NCBI RefSeq assembly: GCF_046254905.1
Contig: NZ_CP158016.1
Coordinates: forward strand, 2,790,001-2,854,000
DNA from: Pseudaeromonas aegiceratis
GTDB taxonomy: Bacteria; Pseudomonadota; Gammaproteobacteria; Enterobacterales; Aeromonadaceae
Direction: 5' to 3'
DNA length: 64,000 bases
In this document: positions 1 to 8,649 of the stretch, one piece after another
Layout of the letters: each line of letters starts with the position of its first letter
How positions within the stretch are numbered: position 1 is the first letter of the stretch
Notes under the pieces: generated by a model
The model's input: the letters and a program-made list of their open reading frames with translations, nothing else
Databases searched by the model: none
What the model was told of the DNA's origin: nothing
Position numbers and translations under genes: made by a program

Positions 1-350
1 ATCTGAGCCGACTGCAGATAGCGGTGGATAAAGCGGGTGTCCATGCCCTTGATGCGCAGCTTCAACTCCAGCTGGCGCAGTTTTCGCAGCAGGTCGGTGG
101 CTTCCTCGTCCGGCCCGTGGCAGCGGGCCAGCAGATCGCACAGGGCCAGGGCCTCCTGACGCTGTTCCAGCTCCGGCGGCAGATAACCGGCATTTTTTAA
201 CAAGCGATAGCCCAGGCGCAGGGCCTCGGGCACCCGGCTATCGTCCTCCAGCTGCAGGGGCTGTCCCTGCCCCGGCAGCCGGTCCAGCTGGCCCTGCTCC
301 AGGGCGGCCTGGATCTGCCGCTCGGCCATCTGATCGATCAACTGACTCAT
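1..350 (-). CDS. DUF1992 (DnaJ-C28-like) family protein, 3' part missing
   Basis: This leftward reading frame starts at an ATG ending at position 350 and stays open to the window edge, so only about 116 N-terminal codons are present. The protein begins MSQLIDQMAERQIQAALEQG and continues with a short region rich in Q, L, G and P, then LGYRLLKNAGYLPPELE. This pattern is typical of the DUF1992 domain, also called the DnaJ homologue subfamily C member 28 conserved domain (E. coli YhdN-like). An AGGAG-type ribosome binding site lies 6-7 bases upstream of the ATG. The biochemical role of the family is not established. Its divergent neighbour is arfB, about 120 bp away, so the gap probably holds both promoters. 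Confidence 0.8.
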   Translation of the reverse strand, partial: MSQLIDQMAERQIQAALEQGQLDRLPGQGQPLQLEDDSRVPEALRLGYRLLKNAGYLPPELEQRQEALALCDLLARCHGPDEEATDLLRKLRQLELKLRIKGMDTRFIHRYLQSAQ

Positions 351-473
351 GCAGGTCTCCTCTTGCGCGGTGTGGCGCACCAGCCTCGAGCTTACCCCTG
401 GCCCCCTCCAGCGCCAAGCGCCGGCGGCACGTGCGACCTGTACCCGCCCGCCACATGCTGCTACCCTGCGTCC

Positions 474-890
474 ATGCTACCTATCTCCCACAGTGTCCAG
501 CTGCCTGACAGCGACATCCAACTGACCGCCATCCGCGCCCAAGGGGCCGGCGGGCAGAACGTCAACAAGGTGGCCAGTGCCATCCACCTGCGCTTCGACA
601 TCCGCGCCTCCTCCCTGCCGGACTTTTACAAGGAGCGGCTGCTGGCCCTGTCGGATCAGCGCATCAGCAGCGATGGCATCATCATCATCAAGGCCCAGAC
701 CCATCGCCTGCAGGAGCAGAACCGGCTGGAGGCCCTCACCCGCCTGCAGTCCCTCATTCAGAGCGTGGCCAAGGTGCAGAAGGCCCGCCGGGCCACCCGG
801 CCGACCCGCGCCTCCCAGCAGCGGCGCCTGGCCAGCAAGACCCGCCGTGGCGAAACCAAGGCCTTGCGGGGTAAGGTGGAGCGGGGTTAA
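474..890 (+). CDS. arfB: Alternative ribosome-rescue peptidyl-tRNA hydrolase ArfB (YaeJ)
   Basis: The protein has 138 residues, close to the 140 of E. coli ArfB. The family releases nascent chains from ribosomes stalled on mRNAs without a stop codon, acting in the cytoplasm by hydrolysing peptidyl-tRNA. The catalytic GGQ motif is visible at residues 26-28 in the context GAGGQNVNKVAS. The C-terminal tail is strongly basic (RRATRPTRASQQRRLASKTR), as expected for the helix that enters the empty mRNA channel. I chose the ATG at 474 because the protein then begins MLPISHSVQL, as family members do. The frame extends 37 codons further upstream, but that part is a proline-rich non-conserved sequence. 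No obvious operon partner is seen. Confidence 0.95.
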   Translation: MLPISHSVQLPDSDIQLTAIRAQGAGGQNVNKVASAIHLRFDIRASSLPDFYKERLLALSDQRISSDGIIIIKAQTHRLQEQNRLEALTRLQSLIQSVAKVQKARRATRPTRASQQRRLASKTRRGETKALRGKVERG

Positions 891-1009
891 CCGGGGCGGC
901 GGGCAAAGAAAAAGCGGTTCAAAAATTAACCGTTTACACCTGGTGGCAAGTATGACAGCGTAGGCCAAAGCGCCAGCTGACCCTCTCTTTCGCCAAGTGG
1001 ACACCCGCC

Positions 1010-2950
1010 ATGGACCAGGACTATTCTGCGCTGCGTCAACGGGATATCGCGCAGCTACTCTATGCCAATAGTTATCCGGGGTTGTTCATCTCCAGCCTGG
1101 CCTCCTGGGTACTGGCCTTCGGGTTTCCCCCCCAGAGTGTCCCCCTGAGCAAGGCGCAGTGGTGGTATCTGATGTTCGGGCTCATGGCCCTGCGTCTGCT
1201 GATCAGCCATTACTGGAAACGCCGCCTGCAGCAGGAACCAAGCTGTGCCCCCTGCGCCATCCGCCATTTTGCCATCGGCCTGCTGCTCACGGCGCTGATG
1301 TGGAGCTTCTTCTGCCTCTATTACTACCAAGGGGCCAGCCTGCCCCAGTTGACCAGCAGCATCATAGTGGTGGCCGCCATGGCCGGCGGCGGGGCAAATG
1401 TGCTCTCCGGTCACTGCGGGCTCTCCCTGGCATACTGCTTTATTCTGTTGTGCCCCTACTCCCTGCTGCTGCTGGGCTCCGCCCTACCCCATGAACACCT
1501 GCTGGGGGGCCTGGGGCTGTTCTTCTGCGGCATCTTGCTGTACACCGCCAAGCAGTCCGCCGACTTCACCCGCGACGCCATCGCCCTCAAGCATCAGCAC
1601 GAGCGGCTGCTGGTGGAATTGGAGGAGAAGGTGGCCAATCGCACTCGGGAAATTTACCTGCTGTCCAATCGTGATCCCTTGACCGGGCTGCTCAACCGCG
1701 GCGCCTTTTTGGAGAGCCTGCGCGCCCTGCTGCAGTGGCATAACGTGCGGCAGACCGCCCTGGCGGTGCTGTTTGTCGATCTGGACGGCTTCAAGAAGAT
1801 CAACGACACCCTAGGCCACGATCTGGGGGATCTGGCGCTGCAGGAGGTGGCCAAGCGGCTGCGAGAGCAGACCGACAGTGTCCAGATTGGCCGCTGGGGA
1901 GGCGACGAATTCATCCTGGCCCTCCCCTACACCTCGTTGCCAGCCCTCAAGCAGTTCGTCGCCCGCCTGATTGCCCGGCTCAACGAGCCCATCGCCGCCC
2001 AGGGCCACAGCCTCACGTTGGGTGCCACCGTCGGCACGGCCCTGTTCCCCGACCACGGGGTCACCGCCCAGGGGCTGATCCAGCTGGCCGACATGGCCAT
2101 GTATGAGCAGAAGCGCCAGGCACCGGGGCAGCTGGGGCTGTTCAACGACGTGCTGGCCGAGCAGATCCGCCGGGAACACAAGCTGCGCAGCCGGTTGGAG
2201 GAGGCGGTGGCCAGGCGGGAACTCTTGCTCAGCTACCAGCCGCTGGTGACGGCCAGCAGCGAGCGGGTCATGGGGGTGGAGGCCCTGTTACGCTGGCAGC
2301 TGGATGGCGAGGAGATCACCCCGGATGTGTTCATCCCCCTGGCGGAACAGAGTGGCCAGATCCGGGGCCTGGGGCACTGGGTGCTGCAGCAGGCCTGCCA
2401 CTTTGCCCAGCACCACCTGCCGTCGGATCTCGCCTTGTGCGTCAATGTCTCCGTGGTGCAGATGGAGGATGTGGCGTTTGTCGACCTGCTGACCCAGATA
2501 CTGGCGGACAGCGGACTGCCCCCCGCCCGGCTGCACCTGGAGATCACCGAATCCCTGCTGGCCTCGGATCCCGAGCTGCTGCCGCAGAAGTTACGCCAGC
2601 TGCATGACCTGGGCCTGCGGATCTGCATCGATGACTTCGGCACCGGTTACTCCTCCCTCTCCATGATGCAAGATCTGGCGGTGGATCTGGTGAAGATCGA
2701 CCGCTCCTTCGTCGGCAACATGGAGAGCAGCGGCAGGGTGATCATCAAGGCGGTGATGCAGATGGCCGACAGCTTCGGCCACCTGGTGGTGGCCGAAGGG
2801 GTGGAGAGCAGCACCCAGGCCCAGGCCCTCAAGGCCCTGGGGGTACATTACCTGCAGGGCTTCTACTATGCCCAGCCCCTGGGGGAACACAGTCTGCTGG
2901 AATACCTGGCCCGGCCGGCGGCCGAGCCGGTGATCACGCCGCTGGACTGA
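1010..2950 (+). CDS. Membrane-anchored GGDEF-EAL cyclic-di-GMP signalling protein
   Basis: The protein has 646 residues. Residues 20-185 hold about five or six hydrophobic segments, followed by a coiled linker (about 190-215), a GGDEF domain (about 220-380) and an EAL domain (about 385-635). The cyclase signature GGDEF is intact at residues 297-301. The usual RxxD product-inhibition site is absent: the four residues at that spacing are TDSV. The EAL domain keeps EALLRW (424-429), an NVS, EITES, IDDFGTGYSS, VKID and AEGVE, so the phosphodiesterase site looks complete. The protein may therefore make and break c-di-GMP, or one domain may regulate the other. The ribosome binding site is weak. It converges with the chemoreceptor gene that ends 17 bp downstream. 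Confidence 0.93.
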   Translation: MDQDYSALRQRDIAQLLYANSYPGLFISSLASWVLAFGFPPQSVPLSKAQWWYLMFGLMALRLLISHYWKRRLQQEPSCAPCAIRHFAIGLLLTALMWSFFCLYYYQGASLPQLTSSIIVVAAMAGGGANVLSGHCGLSLAYCFILLCPYSLLLLGSALPHEHLLGGLGLFFCGILLYTAKQSADFTRDAIALKHQHERLLVELEEKVANRTREIYLLSNRDPLTGLLNRGAFLESLRALLQWHNVRQTALAVLFVDLDGFKKINDTLGHDLGDLALQEVAKRLREQTDSVQIGRWGGDEFILALPYTSLPALKQFVARLIARLNEPIAAQGHSLTLGATVGTALFPDHGVTAQGLIQLADMAMYEQKRQAPGQLGLFNDVLAEQIRREHKLRSRLEEAVARRELLLSYQPLVTASSERVMGVEALLRWQLDGEEITPDVFIPLAEQSGQIRGLGHWVLQQACHFAQHHLPSDLALCVNVSVVQMEDVAFVDLLTQILADSGLPPARLHLEITESLLASDPELLPQKLRQLHDLGLRICIDDFGTGYSSLSMMQDLAVDLVKIDRSFVGNMESSGRVIIKAVMQMADSFGHLVVAEGVESSTQAQALKALGVHYLQGFYYAQPLGEHSLLEYLARPAAEPVITPLD

Positions 2951-2967
2951 GCCGGCTTAAGCCGTGC

Positions 2968-4971
2968 TTAGCTGAGCCGGGTCAGCTGGCCGGCCACCTC
3001 CGCCAGGGTGTCGCTCATGCGATTGAGCTTGGCCGAGTTGTCGGCGTTGCCGTCGGTCAACTGGTTGAGGTTGCTCAGCTGCAGGCTCATCTCCTGGGTG
3101 ACCCGCTCCTGCTCCTCCGCCGCCACGGCGATCTGGGTGGCCCGCTCGGTGATCTGGCCGAAGGCCTCCACCACCGCCTGCAGGTGCTCGTGGGTCTGCT
3201 GGGCACCGCTCACCGCCTTGTCGGTCTCCACTTGCCCCTGGCTCATGGCGCTGACCGATTGCCGGGAGGTGGCCTGCAACCGGGCGATCACCTGCTCTAT
3301 CTCCACCGCCGACTGCTGGCTCTTGGCCGCCAGACTGCGCACCTCGTCCGCCACCACGGCGAAGCCGCGGCCGGACTCCCCGGCCCGCGCCGCCTCGATG
3401 GCCGCATTCAGGGCCAGCAGGTTGGTCTGGTCGGCGATGCCGCGGATCACCTCCAGCATGCCACTGACCTGGCCGCTATCCTGCTCCAGCTGGACGATGG
3501 ATTGCTGGGCCTGGTGGATCACCCCCGCCAGCCGCTGCATGGTGATGATGACGTCACTCATCTCGTGGCCACTGTGTTTCACCTCTTCGTGCAGCTGGCT
3601 CACCGTGGTCTGGGTGTCGTGGGCATGGCGCGCCACCTCCTGGGCCGTGGCCCCCATCTCGTGCGCCCCCGTGGCCAGCATGGTGTTCTCGTCCCGCAAC
3701 TCCTGGGCCTTCTGCATGAAGCCGGTGCTGAAGCGGTTAAGCTCCGAGGCCTCGCCCAGCAAGGCGTTGGCCGCCTCCTGTACCCGCTGCAGCAGCTGCT
3801 TGAGGCGGTCGGCATAGTCGTTCACCGCCTGGCGCAACTCGCCGACCTCGTCTTGCCGCAGTATGGTGAGCCGTTCGTTGAGATCGGCGCTACCGCTGGC
3901 CAGGGCCCGGATCTGGCTGGTGGTACGCGCCAGGGTATCCAGGATGCCGCGGAAGAACAGCAGGCCCAGCACCAGCATCACCGCCAGGGTGGCCCCCACG
4001 GTCAGCAACAGGAACAGGCCCATCTGACGGGCCACGGCGGTCATGTGGGCCTTGGGCACCACCAGACCCAGGGTCCAGCCGGTCTGGGGCAAGCGGCTCA
4101 GGCTGACCAGCACGGGTTCATGCAGCACCCCATCGTCGGCCAGATCCAGCAACCGATCCCCGCCGGCGAGCCCCGCGATCTGCTGGGCCAAGGGCACCAG
4201 CCAGGGTTGTTGCTGGGTCAGTTGCGCCAAGCGCACCATGCTGCCGTCGGCCGCCGGCTTGGCCAGGTCCCCCGGGAAGCTGATGATCTGGCCGCTCTGA
4301 TCGATGGCGAAGGCATAGCCCCCCTGGCTCTGGCCATAACGCTGCAACAGGGCCGTGATGCCGTCGAGCATCATGTCCACCGTGCTGACCCCCATGAAGC
4401 GTCCCTGGGACAGCATGGGCACGGTACAGGTGATCATCGGCGTCTTGGAATAGGGATCCGTGTAAGCCTCTGACCAGCTGCACTGCCCCGCCTGCCCCTG
4501 CCGCCCCACCTGATACCAGCTCTCGTTGTGATAGCCGCTGCCCTGGGGATCGTTGTAATCGTCCAGGTACTTGAGCTCGCCATTGTCCCGGCCCCAGAAG
4601 AAGCTGCGCCGCGCCACCCCGGGGGTGAAGCTGTCCGGCTCGGGCCAGATGCCACCGCCGGCGATGGTGGCATCACCGTGATTGTCGATCACCACAGGGA
4701 ACAGTCGCTTGAACAGGGCCTCATCCTTGGGCAACAGCTGGCTCTGGCTGGCCAGGCTGGCGGTGAGCTGCTGGATCTGGGCCAGCTTGGCCCCCAGCAG
4801 CCCCAGCATGTCCTGCTGGCTGGCCTGGATCATGGCCTGACGCTCCTGGATCAGCGCCGGTTTCACCTTCTGCTCCACCACCAGGTAGATGCTGAGCAAG
4901 GCCAGTAGAAACGCCAGCGCGGCGCCGGCGTAAATCTTGCGGGCTATGGTCCAGCCCTGTCTTTTTTGCAT
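2968..4971 (-). CDS. Methyl-accepting chemotaxis protein with periplasmic Cache sensor
   Basis: The protein has 667 residues from the ATG at 4971, which has GGGAGC about 6 bases upstream. An open extension of 58 codons further upstream is not receptor-like. One membrane segment lies near residues 12-32 and a second near 317-340. The region between them has a Cache-type pattern (PVVIDNHGD, W-rich loops, WYQVGR, YTDPYSKTPMITC, MGVSTVDMML) and probably binds a small ligand. A HAMP domain follows, then the cytoplasmic methyl-accepting domain with the conserved hairpin tip DQTNLLALNAAIEAARAGE. There is no C-terminal pentapeptide tether for CheR or CheB. The gene stands alone, away from the che operon at 38-46 kb, so its partner kinase cannot be told from context. 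Confidence 0.93.
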   Translation of the reverse strand: MQKRQGWTIARKIYAGAALAFLLALLSIYLVVEQKVKPALIQERQAMIQASQQDMLGLLGAKLAQIQQLTASLASQSQLLPKDEALFKRLFPVVIDNHGDATIAGGGIWPEPDSFTPGVARRSFFWGRDNGELKYLDDYNDPQGSGYHNESWYQVGRQGQAGQCSWSEAYTDPYSKTPMITCTVPMLSQGRFMGVSTVDMMLDGITALLQRYGQSQGGYAFAIDQSGQIISFPGDLAKPAADGSMVRLAQLTQQQPWLVPLAQQIAGLAGGDRLLDLADDGVLHEPVLVSLSRLPQTGWTLGLVVPKAHMTAVARQMGLFLLLTVGATLAVMLVLGLLFFRGILDTLARTTSQIRALASGSADLNERLTILRQDEVGELRQAVNDYADRLKQLLQRVQEAANALLGEASELNRFSTGFMQKAQELRDENTMLATGAHEMGATAQEVARHAHDTQTTVSQLHEEVKHSGHEMSDVIITMQRLAGVIHQAQQSIVQLEQDSGQVSGMLEVIRGIADQTNLLALNAAIEAARAGESGRGFAVVADEVRSLAAKSQQSAVEIEQVIARLQATSRQSVSAMSQGQVETDKAVSGAQQTHEHLQAVVEAFGQITERATQIAVAAEEQERVTQEMSLQLSNLNQLTDGNADNSAKLNRMSDTLAEVAGQLTRLS

Positions 4972-5400
4972 AACCGCTCCCAACTGCAACTGTCTCGGGT
5001 CCACGCCCGGTCGTGGAGCTAAAGCAACAAGCACGCCAGGGCGAGCGGGCCCGCCTAACCGCCGCGCCCGCCACCCTGAGCCAAGCCTGAGCCAAGCCTG
5101 AGCCACGATGGTGCAGCCCATCTTGCCCGCCATGCATGACGGCATTACGCACCATAAGAGGGCACCAAAAGTGCGCCAATAGCCCCAATGTCCTCCTGCC
5201 CAGGTAAGGCTAGGCCTGGGCCAAAAATGTCACTTAATGAAATTTCATTAACGCTATGGCGAATATCTTTGAGTGATTAGTCAACTATTTAACACAGCAC
5301 CACACCACAGGGTTTCCCGGGATGGCCACTTACCGTAAATCTGGTGGGCAGCTGGCCGGCGCCCCCGTCCCGCGGACATACAACCATGGCGAGGTGAAAG
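4972..5400. other. Intergenic region between divergent receptor and lipoprotein genes
   Basis: This stretch of about 430 bp holds no convincing gene. It should contain the promoters of the chemoreceptor (leftward) and the lipoprotein (rightward). Visible structures are an inverted repeat GCCCAGG...CCTGGGC near 5199-5222 and a perfect 18-bp palindrome at 5234-5251. The DNA becomes A+T-rich from about 5225 to 5295, as expected for a promoter. No clear -35/-10 pair could be fixed by eye. Confidence 0.5.
5234..5251. promoter_or_regulatory. Perfect 18-bp palindrome, candidate operator
   Basis: TTAATGAAATTTCATTAA is a perfect inverted repeat in the A+T-rich segment about 150 bp upstream of the lipoprotein start. 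Its size and symmetry suit a dimeric repressor or activator. It is not a good match to the Fur or ArgR consensus, so no regulator is assigned. Confidence 0.35.
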
Positions 5401-7065
5401 ATGACGAATACCCCCACACTGTCGGCGCTGAATCGGCGCCCGGGCAAGAGGCTGTTTTTCATGTTGGCCCTGGCCTCACTCTGGCTGACGGGGTGCGATG
5501 GCAAAAATCTGAGTGATGAGGATGACAGTAGCAGCAGCGATGAGGAGAGCACTTACAGCTACAGCCTGTCTGGAACCGTGACGGGCAGCGAGGTAGAGGG
5601 GGTGCTGATCACCCTCTCCGGTGACGACAGTGCCACGACGACCACAGACAGCAGCGGTTACTATGAGTTTTCGGTTGAAAATGGTAGCTACACCCTAACG
5701 CCGTCCCTGAGCGGTTACACCTTCTCCCCGAGTAGCACCAGCGTCACTGTGGCGGACGACGATGCCACCGACGTGGACTTTACCGACACGGCCACCACCA
5801 CTTCGGATGAAGAGAGCGACACCAGCGACCTCGGCGATCAGACGGATTATACCGATGTGACCTTGACCGCCGGCGGCACCTATTCCTCCGCCGATACCGG
5901 GGTGGCGAACAGCTATTACAGCTACAGCTCCAGCACCGCCAACACCCCGGCCGTCAAGGTCGAATCCGGTGGCGATCTGACCCTCACCCACAGCCAGGTG
6001 ACCAAGACAGGCGACACTTCGGATCTGGAAAACAGCGGTTTCTACGGCTTCAACGCCGGGGTGCTGGTCTCCTCGTCCAGCTCAGACGACGACTATAGCG
6101 GCACCAATGACACCACCACCCTGTCCATGACCAACACCACCATCACCACGGATGCCGCCGGGGCCAACGGGGTGTTTGCCTTTGGCGAGGATGCCAGCGC
6201 GGTGCTGGACTATGTCTCCATAGTCACCACAGGGGACAGCAATTCCCGCGGCGTGGATGCCACCTATGGCGGCAGCGTCACCATCAGCAACTCCACCATC
6301 TCCACCCAGGGTGACTCCTGCGCGGCACTGGCGTCGGACCGGTACGAAAGCTATAACGCCCCCACCATCACAGCCTCCAATGTCTATGCCACCACCAGCG
6401 GTTCCGGCTCCCCTGGCATCTATTGCACCGGCACCTTCAACGTCAGCGATTCCACCCTGATTGCCACCGGCTCCGAGGCCCTGGCCATCGAAGGCCTCAA
6501 CTCGGTGACGCTGGAAAACACCTCGCTCAGCGGCAACGCCAAATGGGGCGCCATCATCTACCAAAGCATGTCCGGCGACTCCTCTGTCGGCACAGGTAGC
6601 CTGTCCATGACCGGCGGCACCCTCACCAACAACTTCTCCGGTGGCCCGCTCTTCTTCGTCTGCGATACGGATGCGGTCATCGAGCTGGATGGCGCCACCC
6701 TGGAAAACGCCTCCGACCTCCTGCTGGTGGCCGGCAAGGCGTCAACGGCCTCCAGCTATATCGACAACGTCAACAGCGACTGGGGCAGCAACGGCGGCCA
6801 GGTGACCCTGACCGCCACCGACCAGACCCTGGAAGGGGAGATCATCATCAGCGACAGTGACAGCTCACTTGACCTGACGCTGAACAACTCCAGCCTCAGC
6901 GGCGCCATCAACAGCGATAACAATGGCGGTACCATCAGCGTCACCCTGGATGCCAACAGCAGTTGGGAGATCACCGGCACCTCCTACATCAGCAGCCTGT
7001 CAAACAATGGCACCCTCACGGGGACCGGCACCCTGTACGTGGATGGCACCCAATACGACTATTAA
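5401..7065 (+). CDS. Large surface or periplasmic lipoprotein with carboxypeptidase-like and beta-helix-like regions
   Basis: The protein has 554 residues with an N-terminal lipoprotein signal: a basic segment, a hydrophobic core and the lipobox LTGC with the lipidated cysteine at residue 32. A Ser/Asp/Glu-rich spacer follows. Residues about 53-128 look like a carboxypeptidase-regulatory or Cna-B-like beta sandwich (GTVTGSEVEGVLITLSG, then a TDSSGYYEF turn). The rest, about 140-550, is rich in S, T, D, G and N, with repeated short strands such as SMTNTTITTD, SVTISNSTIS and LTLNNSSLSG. This is typical of a right-handed parallel beta-helix. No autotransporter beta-barrel is present. AGGTG lies 7 bases upstream of the start. 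Adhesion or matrix functions are plausible, but nothing here proves one. Confidence 0.7.
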   Translation: MTNTPTLSALNRRPGKRLFFMLALASLWLTGCDGKNLSDEDDSSSSDEESTYSYSLSGTVTGSEVEGVLITLSGDDSATTTTDSSGYYEFSVENGSYTLTPSLSGYTFSPSSTSVTVADDDATDVDFTDTATTTSDEESDTSDLGDQTDYTDVTLTAGGTYSSADTGVANSYYSYSSSTANTPAVKVESGGDLTLTHSQVTKTGDTSDLENSGFYGFNAGVLVSSSSSDDDYSGTNDTTTLSMTNTTITTDAAGANGVFAFGEDASAVLDYVSIVTTGDSNSRGVDATYGGSVTISNSTISTQGDSCAALASDRYESYNAPTITASNVYATTSGSGSPGIYCTGTFNVSDSTLIATGSEALAIEGLNSVTLENTSLSGNAKWGAIIYQSMSGDSSVGTGSLSMTGGTLTNNFSGGPLFFVCDTDAVIELDGATLENASDLLLVAGKASTASSYIDNVNSDWGSNGGQVTLTATDQTLEGEIIISDSDSSLDLTLNNSSLSGAINSDNNGGTISVTLDANSSWEITGTSYISSLSNNGTLTGTGTLYVDGTQYDY

Positions 7066-7129
7066 GCGCGTCTGTGCGCCCTCATCCACCGCTATGTAAA
7101 CGACAATAGATGGGAGTATGCTGAGTGAC

Positions 7130-7166
7130 CCGGCGCGACGCCTTTCGTTGCGCCGGATGTTTTTTC
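7130..7166 (+). terminator. GC-rich hairpin followed by a T-run: terminator or attenuator
   Basis: CCGGCGC at 7130-7136 pairs with GCGCCGG at 7150-7156, with further inner pairs, and TTTTTT follows within four bases. It lies 65 bp after the lipoprotein stop and about 75 bp before the Nramp-like gene. It could end the lipoprotein transcript or attenuate the transporter. A second stem (7168-7177 with 7200-7209) follows. Confidence 0.6.
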
Positions 7167-7238
7167 TGGCGCCAGGGATCCGGCGTCCTGTCCGGTATAC
7201 CCTGGGGCCGCCTGAACAATCACATGAGGGAACCGAGT

Positions 7239-8513
7239 TTGGAAAGCACACTCAGCAAGGCAGCACCCGGCAGTTGGGATACGCTGATGCAACGGCTACG
7301 CACCCTGGGCCCCGGCATCCTGATGGCCTCCGCCGCCATCGGTGGCAGTCACCTGGTGGCCTCCACCCAGGCCGGCGCCCAGTACGGCTGGTCACTGGCG
7401 GGCCTCATACTGCTCATCAACCTGTTCAAGTATCCCTTCTTCCGCGCCGCCATCAGCTACACCATGGCCACCGGCCACACCCTGCAACACGGTTACTACC
7501 AGATGGGCCGCGGCTACCTGGGTCTGGCCTTCGCCTTGAACATCTTCTCCGCCGTGGTGAACACCGCCGCCCTGACCCTGTTCTCCGCCAGCCTGCTGGG
7601 CTATTTCCTGCCGGTGCAGCTGCCCATGCTGGTGCTGTGCGGCATCGTCCTGGCCCTGAGCCTGCTCATCGTGCTGGCCGGCCACTTCGCCATGCTCAAC
7701 AAGGTCTCCAAGATCATCGTCTCCACCCTGGCGGTCGCCACCGTGCTGGCCACCTGCATCGCCTGGCAACAGGGGCCTGTGGCCCCCGTCAACTTCGTCT
7801 CCCCCTCCCCCTGGCAGCTGGCGGCGGTGGGCTTTTTGGTGGTGACCATGGGCTGGATGCCGGCCCCCATCGAAATCTCCTGCATCACCTCCTTGTGGCT
7901 GGCCCAGCAGCGCCGCGAACAGCAGGTGACCCCCAGGAGCGCCCTGTTCGACTTCAATCTGGGCTACCTGGTGACCGCCGTGCTGGCCTTGATGTTCCTG
8001 GCCCTGGGGGTGCTGGTGCTGCACGGCGCCGGCGAGTCGGTGCAGCAAGGTGGCATCGGCTTCTCCCGCCAGCTGGTGAACATGTACGCCAGCACCATAG
8101 GGGAATGGTCCCGTTACCTCATCGCCATGATCGCCTTCTGCTGCATCTTCGGCTCCACCATCACGGTGATCGACGGCTACAGCCGCGCCCTGGCGGAGGC
8201 CCAGGCCCTGCTGCGCAAACAGGCGGACTTCTCCAACCGCAGCCTGACCCTGTGGATCCTGTTCGTCACCCTGGCCAGCCTGGGGATACTGCTGTTCTTC
8301 CAGGGGGCCCTGCTGCCCATGCTGGGCTTTGCCATGACCCTCTCCTTCATGACCACCCCGGCCTTCGCCCTGCTCAACCACCTGCTGGTACAAGGCTCCG
8401 ACCTGCCCGCCGCCCTCAAGCCCAGCAAGGCGCTGCAGGCATTGACCCATCTGGGCCTGGTTTACCTGTTCGGCTTCCTCGGCTTCTTCATCTGGTGGAA
8501 GTGGTTCATGTAA
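7239..8513 (+). CDS. Nramp-superfamily membrane transporter with non-canonical metal-site motifs
   Basis: The protein has 424 residues and about 11 hydrophobic helices in the Nramp (SLC11) arrangement. The first helix reads GPGILMASAAIGGSHLVAST. Where classical Mn/Fe Nramps carry DPGN, this has GGSH. The sixth helix reads MGWMPAPIEIS where MPH is usual. Substrate choice is therefore unlikely to be the standard Mn2+/Fe2+ set. The start is a TTG at 7239, chosen because GAGGGA sits 7 bases upstream. An ATG at 7224 overlaps that site and lacks its own. A GTG at 7125 would read through a strong terminator-like hairpin. The gene stands alone between two terminators. It could be an Nramp-related Mg2+, other-metal or non-metal transporter. 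Confidence 0.8.
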   Translation: MESTLSKAAPGSWDTLMQRLRTLGPGILMASAAIGGSHLVASTQAGAQYGWSLAGLILLINLFKYPFFRAAISYTMATGHTLQHGYYQMGRGYLGLAFALNIFSAVVNTAALTLFSASLLGYFLPVQLPMLVLCGIVLALSLLIVLAGHFAMLNKVSKIIVSTLAVATVLATCIAWQQGPVAPVNFVSPSPWQLAAVGFLVVTMGWMPAPIEISCITSLWLAQQRREQQVTPRSALFDFNLGYLVTAVLALMFLALGVLVLHGAGESVQQGGIGFSRQLVNMYASTIGEWSRYLIAMIAFCCIFGSTITVIDGYSRALAEAQALLRKQADFSNRSLTLWILFVTLASLGILLFFQGALLPMLGFAMTLSFMTTPAFALLNHLLVQGSDLPAALKPSKALQALTHLGLVYLFGFLGFFIWWKWFM

Positions 8514-8531
8514 CCCCGGCGCCGACACATC

Positions 8532-8556
8532 ACGGCCCTGCGGGGCCGTTTTTTTG
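8532..8556 (+). terminator. Intrinsic terminator after the Nramp-like gene
   Basis: ACGGCCC and GGGGCCGT form a stem with a 3-base loop, followed by seven T residues. It lies 18 bp after the transporter stop codon. Confidence 0.9.
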
Positions 8557-8649
8557 CGCGCTGGCTCCCCTTGTCACAGGCCGGCATATGCCACAATATG
8601 CCGCACTCTGGGCCCCGCCCATGATTCCAGCCCATCACCGGAGGTCGGT

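Noticed and set aside
3184..4473. Long open frame (429 codons) on the plus strand opposite the chemoreceptor gene
   Set aside because: It is the antisense shadow of a well-supported receptor in GC-rich DNA. Its translation is Gly/His/Gln-rich with no recognisable domain.
5131..5150. GGCATTA sequence resembling an IS end
   Set aside because: Only seven bases match. The adjacent CAGTTAAG part, a partner end and a target duplication are all absent.
7100..7240. Mn2+ (yybP-ykoY) riboswitch before the Nramp-like gene
   Set aside because: A GGGAG-like stretch and stems are present, but the conserved internal loops of that riboswitch are missing, and the transporter lacks the Mn-type motifs.
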